The position numbers and the translations under genes were made by a program. The notes beneath the pieces were generated by a model. It ran no database searches, had not been told where the DNA came from, and saw only the letters and a list, made by a program, of their open reading frames with translations. Source: Cercis canadensis (Eukaryota; Streptophyta; Magnoliopsida; Fabales; Fabaceae). Taken from it: 64,000 bases of DNA. The DNA lies in the NCBI GenBank assembly GCA_003255065.1, contig QAOA01003433.1, positions 173,477 through 237,476 on the forward strand, given 5' to 3'. Shown here one piece after another: positions 32,627-43,257 of this stretch. The stretch's first letter is position 1. Each line of letters starts with the position of its first letter.

Positions 32627-33538
32627 TTCGGGGCAGGATTGTCTCTTAGATTTTGACTTAATAATTATGAAAGTCTTAATGAGTAATGAGTAAGTCAAAA
32701 CATGTAAAACATGTAAAGAAAGTGTGTGCAAAAATGAATTAAAAAGTGAAGAAGGAGTAGGAGATTCGGAGTGAATAGTAACTTATGAACAGTGATGTGA
32801 ATAGTAAACGTGAACAGTAATGAACAATAACTTCGAAAATTAAAAGGGATGCTAATTCGGCGGTAGTCCACACTGGAAAACAGTAGGAAGAGGAAATGCT
32901 TATGAAAGGGAGCTAATCCGACGGTAGTCCGCACTGGAAAGCATAGGAGAAGAATAATGAATGCTTAATTAAAAATTATTGAAATAAAACTTAATATTGA
33001 ATAAAATAACACTTACAACTTTGAAACTTCTTGAAATACACTTTGAAAAAGTTACAAACTTTGAGGAGAGCACAAGGGCTTTGATGAAGGGCTTTGAAGA
33101 AAGCTAATGACTTAGTGAAACTTTGATGAAAGGAGAAGGTTAGAAAGGTTAGCTAGACTTGGCTAAGCTAAGGGTTATTTTCTACTAAATATTTACATTT
33201 TTTCTTCTTGTGATGAAGGTGTCTATTTATAGACTCTTGAGGGAATGATGGATTCCAAATGGTTTGAAGTCCATTCTTGTCTTGTTGTATGAGGTGTGAT
33301 GAAGCTTTTCATGATGTCTTCTTGTGATGACACTTGTAAAGTGGGGAAGCATTCTTTTCTTCTCTTGTTTGACACATGTTTGGATACTTGGCATGATGGG
33401 GAGTCTTTATAAACTTTGTTGACCTGTTGAATATGATGATAAATTTGCATGTGAACTCTGCAGCCTTTTAGTAACACTGCACATGGCTACAGCTGTTTGG
33501 AATCACTGCACATGGACGGCAGTCTTTGGGTGACTGTG
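32627..33538 (-). promoter_or_regulatory. E4 promoter and complete leader block
   Basis: Mirror image of the E3 block but longer. After the CTGTTCA repeats it runs on through acatgttttgacttactcatt to the last base before the PBS position. TATA box at 33223-33231; TATA to the PBS position is about 600 bases. Confidence 0.75.
33223..33231 (-). promoter_or_regulatory. TATA box of the E4 promoter
   Basis: CTATTTATA on the plus strand, TATAAATAG on the minus strand. Confidence 0.75.
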
Positions 33539-35308
33539 TCACGATTCCATTGTGATGATATCTTGGTATTCTTCATCAAAAGCAGTATTCCAGTAATCAA
33601 ATCTGTCATCTGCCTCTCCATCTTGATAGAAAAGATGAAATGCCTCTAAATCTTCGGCATGATTCTTTTGAGAATAATGATCAGCTAACTGTTGAAAATC
33701 AGTCCGGATTTTGAAAGGAACTTCGGGAATGACTAAATCTGAATATATTTTTTGATTAAAATCCTCTGCAACAAGGGTTTGATATTTAATGAAAAGTTCT
33801 TTTGCAATAGTACTAGCTCTCCAATGTCTAATTTGCTTTCGTAAGGAAAGATTATGACAGGGCCAAGGATATTCAGAGGAGAGAAGGTAATGTTTGACTA
33901 GATGTTTTTTTAGAAGAATTTTGTGTTGAGCAGGATAACAAATCCCTTTGATCAATTCTGGGGCTTTACTTTGAATGAGTAGCTCGACATATCTTTTTGG
34001 AGGAAACTTATCAAAGGCATGTATAATACAATGAGACAGTTTTCGTCCAAATCCTTTTGATTGATCAGGGTTGGTAATGAGAATATTGGCAAGATATCCA
34101 TAATCTAAAAGCTTTTGAGGAGTTAAAACTATTGGTTCTTTGTTGAAATAGATTGTGACAGGAAGATATTGGGAGAGATCTAATGAGGCTCTACATATGC
34201 TATAGGTAAGGTGACATTTACAATCAGGCATGGAAAGAGGGATTTCTGTACACAAAGGGTCTGTTTTGAGACATTCAAGGTTTTTTAGACCATGATAACA
34301 TTCCCATGTCCAAGTCATACCTGGAATGAGTTTGTAATTACAAGCAAATTCAATTAAAGCCTTTTGAATAAACTCTTGCCTGTTGAGCTCAGTCTCTTGA
34401 AGAGTTTGATGAACAAATTCTCTACAATCAGCATCTGGTAACTGATTGAGAAAATTGTGGGAGAAGAAGAAAGCTCTTGATTTCTTCATTTTTCTTTCTA
34501 CTTTTGCTTTAACCAGTGGGGTTAAAGTTAGAATCTTTTCTTTTCCTTTAGCCAGTGGGGCTAAAGTTCTGACGCTCTCTCTCATCTCACTTTTATCCTT
34601 ATCTTTAGCCAGTGGGGCTAAGATAGCACTCTTACTTGTCTTACATTTTGTTTTAGCCAGTGGGGCTAAAGTTATATCCTCTAAAGCATCAAGTTCTTTG
34701 AATCTACTTTCATCCAGTAGGGATGATGATGATATTTCACTATGAGCCAGTTGGGCTGACAGGGCTTCAATTTGCCTTTTGAGAAGTTCATTCTCTTTGA
34801 TCAGCTCAAGATTATTGGCAGTAATATCATTGAGAAAATATTCATTTGTTCCACAAGTACGACAAGTTTTGTGATGAAATTTATGACGAGAAAAGCGAAA
34901 ATAGTCTGCTACTACTTGCAAGACTAATGACTTATTATTAAAGTCACTAATATTCCAAATAGCATCTAATATTACTGTTTCACTATTATCTAATCCCTCT
35001 AAATTACCTCTGTAATGAAGATTAGATTCTTTAGGCCAGACAGGTAAAGCTTTGTCAACAAAATACATCAATGCATGGGGATCCATCTGCAAAACTAATC
35101 TGATTAGTATAAACAGTAATATCCTATAAGGTGAAGGAACAAATTTAAATATATTATGGAAACAATTAAATAAATTGTTAGGTATTTGAAACCTAATCTT
35201 TTGAAAAACTTTATTGAGAGGCGTGTAATGAACTTCTTGATTTTTGATTATCAGGTTGATAACAGATATTGAACTATTTTGAATTTCATCAACATCTTTG
35301 TCTTTCAT
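33539..35308 (-). CDS. E4 ORF Y, 589-codon open frame of unknown function
   Basis: This is the longest open frame in the window and fills the place of RT-RNase H and the 3' gene. From the N-terminus: end of the protease tail, a short RT remnant (to about residue 45), YRILLFILIRLVLQMDP, LHYRGNLEGLDNSE, a Cys-x-x-Cys pair with nearby His (HKFHHKTCRTCG), a coiled coil (ENELLKRQIEALSAQL), three APLAK units plus a TPLVK unit, and a conserved domain of about 330 residues from FFFSHNFLNQLPDADC to DIITMES. The C-terminal domain has four Trp and several Cys. No signal peptide or membrane segment is clear. I recognise no family. The Met at 35308 is the first after a nonsense codon; in the virus the frame would be joined to protease. 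It is conserved in E2 and E3. Confidence 0.7.
   Translation of the reverse strand: MKDKDVDEIQNSSISVINLIIKNQEVHYTPLNKVFQKIRFQIPNNLFNCFHNIFKFVPSPYRILLFILIRLVLQMDPHALMYFVDKALPVWPKESNLHYRGNLEGLDNSETVILDAIWNISDFNNKSLVLQVVADYFRFSRHKFHHKTCRTCGTNEYFLNDITANNLELIKENELLKRQIEALSAQLAHSEISSSSLLDESRFKELDALEDITLAPLAKTKCKTSKSAILAPLAKDKDKSEMRESVRTLAPLAKGKEKILTLTPLVKAKVERKMKKSRAFFFSHNFLNQLPDADCREFVHQTLQETELNRQEFIQKALIEFACNYKLIPGMTWTWECYHGLKNLECLKTDPLCTEIPLSMPDCKCHLTYSICRASLDLSQYLPVTIYFNKEPIVLTPQKLLDYGYLANILITNPDQSKGFGRKLSHCIIHAFDKFPPKRYVELLIQSKAPELIKGICYPAQHKILLKKHLVKHYLLSSEYPWPCHNLSLRKQIRHWRASTIAKELFIKYQTLVAEDFNQKIYSDLVIPEVPFKIRTDFQQLADHYSQKNHAEDLEAFHLFYQDGEADDRFDYWNTAFDEEYQDIITMES
34500..34760 (-). repeat. 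APLAK repeat region of ORF Y with hairpin-forming units
   Basis: Units TTTAGCC-AGTG-GGGCTAAA recur at about 34549, 34603 and 34650, with a variant (aaccagtggggttaaag) at 34511 and gagccagttgggct at 34740. Each unit encodes APLAK or TPLVK and is itself an inverted repeat (TTTAGCC/GGCTAAA). Confidence 0.7.
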
Positions 35309-35842
35309 AGGGGTGAGAAATTCAAATATGATTTCTTTACCTCTTTGAAGAGTATGTACTCCCTGAGATGTTACATGAAAAGGATAAATTTGAGTTAGGA
35401 AAGGAGTTCCTAAGATAACAGGTGTTAAAATGTTTTTGACTAGAATAAAAGTATTTTTGAAACAAATACCTTTATTGTAAATTTAAGCCTTGGTTATTTT
35501 GAAATCTATATGTAGTTTTGAACCATTAGCACTAGTTAAAGACTCTAAAGTCTTTTCATAGTACTTAGTAGGAATTAAACCTTCTTGAATGCAATTCATG
35601 TCTGCACCTGAGTCTATCAGGGCAATGAAACTCTTATGATATTCTTCATTAATGATTAATGATATTTTACAATACCATTTTTGAATTTGAATCCTATTGA
35701 TGATATTGAGATAAGTTTCATGAGAATCTGAAGATTGATCAATATTTTCATCTTCATCTTCATTCTTTTGACTAGACTTTTGACTACTGATATGATTATT
35801 TAATGACAAATTAAACAAATCTAATTTTATTTGACTCTGGTC
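35309..35842 (-). pseudogene. E4 aspartic protease, one nonsense codon
   Basis: Open piece 35818-35483 holds KISLIINEEYHKSFIALIDSGAD with Asp-Ser-Gly at 35606-35614. A CAA-to-TAA change at 35483-35485 (compare caaatttac in E3) interrupts it. The frame then continues through VILGTPFLTQIYPFH into ORF Y. A further TAA at 35843-35845, also from CAA, cuts it from the coat-protein tail upstream. The enzyme would process the polyprotein. Confidence 0.75.
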
Positions 35843-38102
35843 TTACTTTAATTGCTTAATTTCTTCTTTGATTTCATTTTGAAGATCTTTGACAGTAACA
35901 ACCTGTTGTTTTGAATTCATTTTTGACAGAATAACACTAAGGATGATTGGTTTGATGTCAAGAAAGCTAGGCTTCTCTTTATCTATGATATCTTTTAATT
36001 TCAAAAGATATTGCCTTTTGATTTCATCATCTTCTATCTTTTCTATGACATCTATGAGGAAACTAGCTTCTGATGAAATAACATTTATTGACTTTGATTT
36101 GCAAGTTCCATTGCAATCTGGATCTTTGCAATTTTGAATACAAGGTTCATCTTTTTTAGTTTCAGAAGATTCTGAAGCAGATGATTCTTCTTGAATTTGA
36201 AAAATGTTTTCTATTTGATTTTCATAATTCCTTTCTGATGATTCTTTTTCAGATTCATTTTCTGATTCTGAAATATTGTTAATGAACAACTTACTTAATT
36301 CTTTCTTTAATGAATCACTAATATTTAATGAATTGATCTTAGTTCTCATCGGACAATTACTCTTGTAATGTCCTACTTGACCACATCTATAACAGACAGG
36401 ATTTTTGAATGACTTTCTAGTCTTTGAACTCTTCTTTGAAGATTCTTTGAAAGGTTTTGATTCATTTCTATCATGATTTGTTCTTCTTTTATTGAACTTC
36501 CTATGACTAAAGTCTTTTCTAAAAGACTTCTGTTTTTTCTTATCTCTTGATGAAGGAGGAACTAAATTTGTATCAAATCCCATTTGATTACAAATATTTC
36601 CTAATTCATTCTTCCTTTTATGACTATCTTTTTGAATTTTATTTTTGAACTTAATATCATTACACTCAACCATGATTTCTTGATTAACAGTACTAACTAA
36701 CTGACCATATGATGAAGATTCATAGACTTGAGTTAATGATAAACCTTGTTGAGTTCCATAGTTTCTCAACATTTCTTTGACTTTTTCTACAAATAGCTTA
36801 GGAAGACCACATATAAACTTCTTTTTCCAATAAGCTAAATTGCAATCACTTCTTAAGAACACTTTTGAGAAAAAAGACATTTTTATACCATCTTAAGTCT
36901 GAGAGTTCTCTACACCTTAAGTTGGTTAAGATTTCTAATAACTTATCCTGAAAGCTTTGAGATTCACCTATGAAGTGTTTAATGATAGCATAGACCAAAA
37001 GTTTTATGCATGTTGAACTATCAGTTTCAGGATCTATTGAAGTTTCTATTTCTAATCTTTGATCTTCAGTGAGATAATTATCCCACCAACCTTTGAGTTG
37101 ACCAGTGAAACCACTAATGATAATTTTAAGGATATTCCTTAAATTTGCTGAAGGAATTTTGATTCTAAAAGCATTTACCGCCATGAGGATTTCATTAGTA
37201 TGATTTAATATCTCATGTTCGCTCATACCATCAATATTCCACTTATAGATACTAGTTCCATCATAACTATTATGGACATATTGACTTCTTTCCTCAAATT
37301 GAATATCTAGAAGAGTAGGTCTAGGATAATAATTTCTAGTTTGATAAGTTCTTCGACCTAATCTCAGATTCTGTTTTAAGACTTTATTGACAGCCAATTC
37401 TTCTTCTTCTTGGTTGATCATATTGATTGACTGTTTCTTTTTTAACTTATTGAGTTTATCGACTATTAGGTTTAAAGCATCTTCATTTCCAAACCTAATG
37501 TCTTTCATTTTTGAAAAGTTTGGCATCCTATAAATAGGTTGTTGAATTTCTGATTTATTGAAAGATATTGAAGGAGAAGAAGGAGACTTTGATGAAGAAG
37601 GACCTAATGAAAGAGGACCTAAAGGACGACTTAATGGAGGAAGATCTAATGAATTATTTGATGAGGGAAGAGAAGAGAGTGTATTCTCTACTCTAGTCAT
37701 TTGATCTGAAACAGTTTTGAGTATTTGATTTGTGTAATTATTCTGATATTGAATATTCTTGACATCTTTTAATGAAAGATTGTCCTTATCAGGACCATGA
37801 CTCATTTTGAAAGGTGAAGCAATTACTTCTTCTTGATGAACATTTTTGATAATGATTTCTTCTAAATGAGGATGAACTGTAGTAACAGTTGTATTTGATG
37901 AGGTTTTCCAATTTTGAGCTATCCTGGTATTCATATTGATTTCCTTAGGTGTTTTAAAAGGATAATGTATGTAATTTTTCCTAGCAAAGACTTCGAACCA
38001 TTCGAAGAAAGGAATGTTGATCTTAGCACGTTCTAACTTATCATAATAGAATCTTTTGTTAGCTTGTAGAACTTTTGACTGAACGCATTGAAATACCAAT
38101 GT
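35843..38102 (-). pseudogene. E4 coat protein and zinc knuckle, one internal frame change
   Basis: Two long frames, 38099-36846 (417 codons) and 36880-35843 (345 codons), overlap by 35 bases and together cover the region, with one indel near 36870. From the start: IPFFEWFEVF, a Ser/Pro linker (SLGPSSSKSPSSPS), KDIRFGNEDALNL, FEERSQYVH, the coat-protein signature LKGWWDNYLTEDQ, CNLAYWKKKFICGLPKLF, a basic Lys/Ser region, and the CCHC zinc knuckle at 36394-36353 (CYRCGQVGHYKSNCP). An acidic tail with CIQNCKDPDCNGTCKS follows. In caulimovirids the coat protein forms the particle and the knuckle binds RNA. This is the best reference for the broken copies. Confidence 0.8.
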
Positions 38103-39343
38103 CTTTTCTCTCTATTGTAATCTCTCATGAATTCCTCCCTAAGATATTCTTTATCTATAATGAATTTTTTTGATATGACATTGAGTTGGCTTTGAAAATT
38201 AGACGCTGTAAAAGACATATGAGAAGACTCTTGATCTTGAGTTTCCTGATAGACTCGCTTTGGGATGACAGGTCTAAAATTGATTCCTAATGAACTTATT
38301 GAAGAGAAATCTATTGATCTTCTTGCAGAACTATAATGAGTTGATGGTTCATATCTAGAAGAGTTTGATCTTCCAAATTTGAGAGTAACATTCCTTGAGG
38401 GAGATGTTAAAATTTGATTTAATTCTGGATATTCTGGGGATCTAGGAGGGACTGCATCCTCTATTTCCCATTCATCCACATATGAAATCTCATCATGTCT
38501 TAACCTTTTAGGGGTTATTGACTGAGAATTTTGAGTATTGACTTCTAACAACAAAGATTCATCTTTTGGAGATTGTTTGATGCAACCTATGTTGATCTTG
38601 GTTTTCATGACTTTGTAACAGATTCTAAATATGACAGCCATGTGTTCTATTCCTGGAAGAAACTTTTCTTCCTTCGATTTGATTTTGAGTTCTAAAAACT
38701 TTGAAATGTCAGGATGTCCTAAACCCATAGTGTAGTTTGGAAAACAATCTACATATGTTGGACCATTATGAAGATTTGATTGAATGACTCCTAAAACGGA
38801 TTCTTTGAAATCTATGATTCTTTTGTCTCTGAGGTACACTAGTATTGGAGTATCTATCCCTGCTCTGTGAAGAGGTTTGACAGCTACTTGAACCAATCCT
38901 AGATGGAGATATTTGAAACCTTATTGACGATGTTTCTTAATCATCTCTTCTGAGAGAAGATGAATCGTATCTTTTGATTTTTTTACTGTTATTGTTTTTT
39001 CCACTGTTTTGATGACATAATTTTGATGTATCTCAAAACTACCTTTTTGATAAACTTCTGATGAAGAAACCTTAGGAATAGTCCAGTTTTGAAGGTTTTG
39101 CTCTATCTGAGAAATAACAACTTCCTTGCTATTACTTCCATCTTCTTGATTATCTGATGAATAGTCATGTTCTTGAATACCTGAACTAGAAGGTTCATGT
39201 CTACTAGACAACAATCTCTTAATCACCCTTGACATTATAATCAATCTTAACTCTAACGACCAAGTGTTTTCCTTGAACTTACCGGGAACACCCCGCTTAC
39301 CAACGGTTTTACTGCCTCCCCTGGGACTTACGACCGGGAACAC
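38033..39343 (-). pseudogene. E4 movement protein (30K superfamily) with N-terminal region
   Basis: The frame opens at 39343 (MFPVVSPRGG, through the GTTGGTAAG island); the conserved internal Met (MSRVIKRLL) is at about 39233. A TAA at 38921-38923 (CAA in E2) interrupts it just before the movement-protein core. The core reads on with YLHLGLVQVAVKPL, GIDTPILVYLRDKR with the 30K-family Asp, and HNGPTYVDCFPNYTMGL. The linker with YVDEWEIED follows, and then an indel near 38060. Expected role: cell-to-cell movement through plasmodesmata. E1 and E3 lack this whole block. Confidence 0.82.
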
Positions 39344-39347
39344 GGTT

Positions 39348-39547
39348 ACCGGCTTACCAACGCTAAGTCAAGAAAATATCTTAATCTAGAAAATTAGAGT
39401 CTTAAAATCTTACAAAGTCTTGGACTTTAGAGATCTATGTCTACCTTAATGAACTTCTAAGACAAATATCTTGAACAATAACTAGACAGTAAGATAGACA
39501 AGTCTCTTGAAATAATATTGAGAAAATTGTTGATAAGTTTGAATCTC
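39348..39547 (-). pseudogene. E4 remnant of small ORF B and following spacer
   Basis: Matches the end of ORF B of E3 (aacttatcaacaattttctcaatatta on the minus strand). Upstream is replaced by a (TA)n tract and host sequence, so the copy is cut within ORF B. Confidence 0.7.
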
Positions 39548-39806
39548 TTATATATATATATGATTATTCTTACTCACCTATGGATACTTTTAGTTTCTAA
39601 AAGACACCTGAAATTTGCTATCATAGACAAATTCAAAATGCTAAGATGAAGAAACANAAATAATATTGAGAACATTGTTGATAAGTTTGAATCTCTTATA
39701 TATATATATGATTATTCTTACTCACCTATGGATACTTTTAGTTTCTAAAAGACACCTGAAATTTGCTATCATAGACAAATTCAAAATGCTAAGATGAAGA
39801 AACAAT
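39509..39806. repeat. 148-bp direct duplication around N at 39657 (probable assembly artefact)
   Basis: aaataatattgaga...gaagaaaca is present before and after the N with one mismatch. It spans the E4/host junction, so that junction appears twice. Confidence 0.75.
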
Positions 39807-41490
39807 GTTGTGTAATAATGAATGCATACAAGGAGTGAATTTAAACAATTTAAAAAAACAATAAAATTCGCAGGTGAGAAACTTACATTGAATTCAAATG
39901 GTGCACAGTCGTGGAGATGGACTAAAATAAAAAATGTTGCACAATCAAATGGAGGCAGCCATGGGTTACTGGTTTATTTATACACAGAATGATACTAAAC
40001 ATAAGGAACCCTATCAACAATAGAATTTTGAATTCCTTCAAATTAGTGTTGCAATTGTGTAAATTAGAGCTCTCACCAAGATTAAGTTATTGTCCAATTG
40101 TGCCAATAAGTTTCGGTTATGATTTGTTATTTTAGGAAATAAATCAAAGTAAGGAGTCATGTGCTTAAATACAAACTTTGTACTTAGTTTCGGTTTTTGG
40201 TCAAATTCACAAAGTAGAATCAATTATTTAGTTGACTACAATTATAAATATAGAGAGGGAATGAGGGAATTTAAATTCAATAAAATTCAAAACGATTTCA
40301 ACCTCTCAAACGTTTTCAATTCCTTATTCTTTTGAATGTCAAATGAAGAACCTTATATTTTCATATCTGTAACCATCATGACCCAAATGGTCCTTGCAAC
40401 ATAAACAAAATAGAAAAACTTAACATTTTATGTGTTGAAGAGTAATATAAATAGTAGAAAACTAAATTACAAATATAGATAATAAAATAGTATACACCAT
40501 AGTAAGAATCATAATTGAAAAACACAAAAGAATATTAAAAATGTGAGATAGGGAAAGCACAATAAGAGGGAGACACACAGGGACCTTCGTTTACTTGGAA
40601 GTCCAAATTAGAAAGTCTAGACATCATACCAAATGAAAAATATAAGGTATCTGGTGTATTATACGTTCAAATGGTTTGCACAGATAATGAAATTTAGCAT
40701 TTTCCCCTCTTTAATCAAGAGAGACATGGTAACAAAAGCGTGCATCTTTTTTATTTTTGAAAATTCCTTCAACTATGGTCAGATGCAATTATGTGCTTGG
40801 ATAGAATTTGGATACCATATGGTGAACACAACTATGGTGAAAGAATAGAAAGATGCAACCAAAGAATAGAAAATTTTATGTCAGAACTGAAGGAAAAGAT
40901 AATATCTCATCGGCATCCATTCTGTGAAATTGAATAAAAAAAGGGAAAAAAAAATAGATGATTAATCTTACTCACCTATGGATGCTTTCAGTTTCTAAGA
41001 GACACCTGAAAATTGCTATCATAGATAATTTCAAAATGCTAAGATAAAGAAACAATGTTGTGTGAAAATGAATGCAGACATAGAGTGAATTTAAACAATA
41101 ATAAAATTCACAAGTGAGAAACTTACATTGAATTCAAATGGTGCACAGTAGTGGAGATGGATTAAAATAAAAATGATGCACAGTCAAATGGATGCAGCCA
41201 TGGGTTTTTGGTTTTTTTATACATAGAATGATGCTAAACCTATCAGTAATAGAATTTTGAATTCCTTCAAATTAGTGTTGCAATCGTGTAAATTGGAGCT
41301 CTCACCAGGATTAAGTTATTGGCTGATTGTGCCATTAAGTTTCGTTTATGATTTGTTATTTTAGGAAATAACACAAAGTAAGGAGCCATGTGCTTTAATA
41401 CAAAAATTGTACTTAGTTTCGGTTTTTGGTCAGATTCACCAAGTAGAATTAATTATTTAGTCCACTACAATTATAAATATAGAGAGGGAA
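39710..41490. repeat. Pair of ~550-bp direct repeats
   Basis: 39710-40266 and 40956-41490 align along their length, from ttactcacctatggat to tataaatatagagagggaatgaggga, with scattered changes. About 690 bases lie between. No ORF spans them. The sequence following the first copy (atttaaattcaat, 40268-40352) follows the second copy only at 43258-43345, so about 1.77 kb has been inserted after the second. Confidence 0.75.
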
Positions 41491-43257
41491 TGAGGGAGAT
41501 ATGTTCACGTATTCTATATTATTTTATCAAGCACAATTTGTAATGGCACGTAATAAATATAATCATGTTCTTTGAATCTTTGATTTTTTAATATGAATAT
41601 ATATGATTCCAAGTAGTATATTTATTACGTGTCCTACTAAATCTAGACTAAACCTTCTAAAGCTACTATGTGTCAATAATTCATGATATATTATATATTC
41701 ATGGATACTACGTGTCCTCCTCCTTTCATGCCAAGAATTTTAGAATAAAAGAAAAAGAAACATACATTAATACTGTGTAGAACGAATTGGCACTAAGCAG
41801 ATAACTAAAGCCTAGGGTGGCATGAGGGTGCTGTTAAAATGAACCACATTAGGGTGATATTTATATAGGGATATGGGGCATAGGAAAGGTAACCCTAATT
41901 TTGATTTACTCATAGCAATCAAATGATTATTTTGTGTCATCAATTTATAAGAGAAGTTGGCATAATTAAATAGAATAATTTTTTGAAAAATAATTTTACT
42001 AATAGAACACGTGTTTTTGTTTTTTTTTTTTTAATGTTGGACAAATTTTGATTATAATGGTAATTTACATAATTTTGTCAAAGTAATTCATAATTGTATA
42101 AGTTTATGTCAAATATGAATTTCGAAATCTTCTTTGCTAATCTCAACTTAATTGTATAAAGTTCACTGAGACATACTTTTCATTTATCCCAAACAATTTC
42201 CACCTAAATTGTGAATAATGTCAAATTTGTATATCATGAAATCTAACTTAATAATGCTAAATATGATTTCCAATTCTCCTAAGCTAATCATGAATGAAAG
42301 TTTTAATACAGTTATTTTCGTTACAACTTTGGAGTGCAATTTATCAACTACTTTGGGTCACACCATTACATATCTATGAATATATCATATGAAAAGAAAT
42401 TATGTACGAATATACATTCTTCAAATCTAGATTTGCACTCAGTAAAAGTAAAACTGCAAGAAAATAAGGGTTTGCCAAGAGTATTTTCCACACACAAAAA
42501 AAAAAACAATAAAAAAAACTATGCAAAACAACTTATGGCATAAACAAATTTTACATGGCAAACATTTGAGAGGAAAACAATCTAAATGAGTCGTTGGAAA
42601 ATCAAAGGCAAAGGGGGTAGAAAACATTCTACGTGTCCTCCTCCTTTCATGCCAAGAATTTTAGAATAAAAGAAAGAGAAACATAACTCAGTACTGTGTA
42701 GAACGAATTGGCAGTAAGCAGCTTACTAAAACCAAGGCTGGCGTGAGGGTGCTATTGAAATAAACCTCATTAGGGTGATATATATATATAAAGGGATATG
42801 GGGCATAGGAAAGGTAACCCTAATTTTGGTTTACTAATAGCAATTAAATGATTATTTTGTGTGATCAGTTTATAAGAGAATTTGGCATAATTAAATAGAA
42901 TAATATTTCCTTTATTGGCTATTTTTGTGAAGGGTGGCAGCATTAATCCCACAAATTTGGCAAATTTGCCAAAATCACCTTGATAATTTCGGTAACTAAT
43001 TCTGATTGCAAATCAAGCAATCAATGACATGCTCCCATTTTGTAAGTTGACGTTTTGTTTTGTTTTAATGACCTAATCAAGCAATTAATTTATGCAACAG
43101 AGGTGGGATGGACTATGATGCAATAATAGTTAAAAAAAGAAAAAGGCAATATGAATTTGTAAAATAAAATGGTGTATTAGTGGAACAACTCTTTGAGACT
43201 AAAGCATGCTCTTTTAAAAAAAAAATTAGTTTCTCTTTTTAATTGGCTATTAGTAAA
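41491..43257. other. Inserted block with its own internal direct repeat
   Basis: This block interrupts the second member of the ~550-bp pair. Inside it, about 270 bases (41699-41970 and 42629-42910, starting tacgtgtcctcctcctttcatgcc) are repeated. No transposon ends or target duplication could be recognised, and there is no coding region. Confidence 0.45.

Larger units (their letters stand above)
32627..39547 (-). mobile_element. E4: endogenous pararetrovirus copy with movement protein and intact ORF Y, inverted
   Basis: Minus-strand order: remnant of small ORF B, island, movement protein, coat protein, zinc knuckle, protease, ORF Y, promoter and complete leader. The 3' end lies exactly at the base before a PBS (rc of ttcggggcagg is cctgccccgaa). 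The 5' end is truncated inside ORF B next to a TA repeat at 39547, so the PBS and ORF A are missing. It is the best-kept copy. Its clear stops are CAA-to-TAA at 38921, 35843 and 35483, plus indels near 38060 and 36870. Confidence 0.87.
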
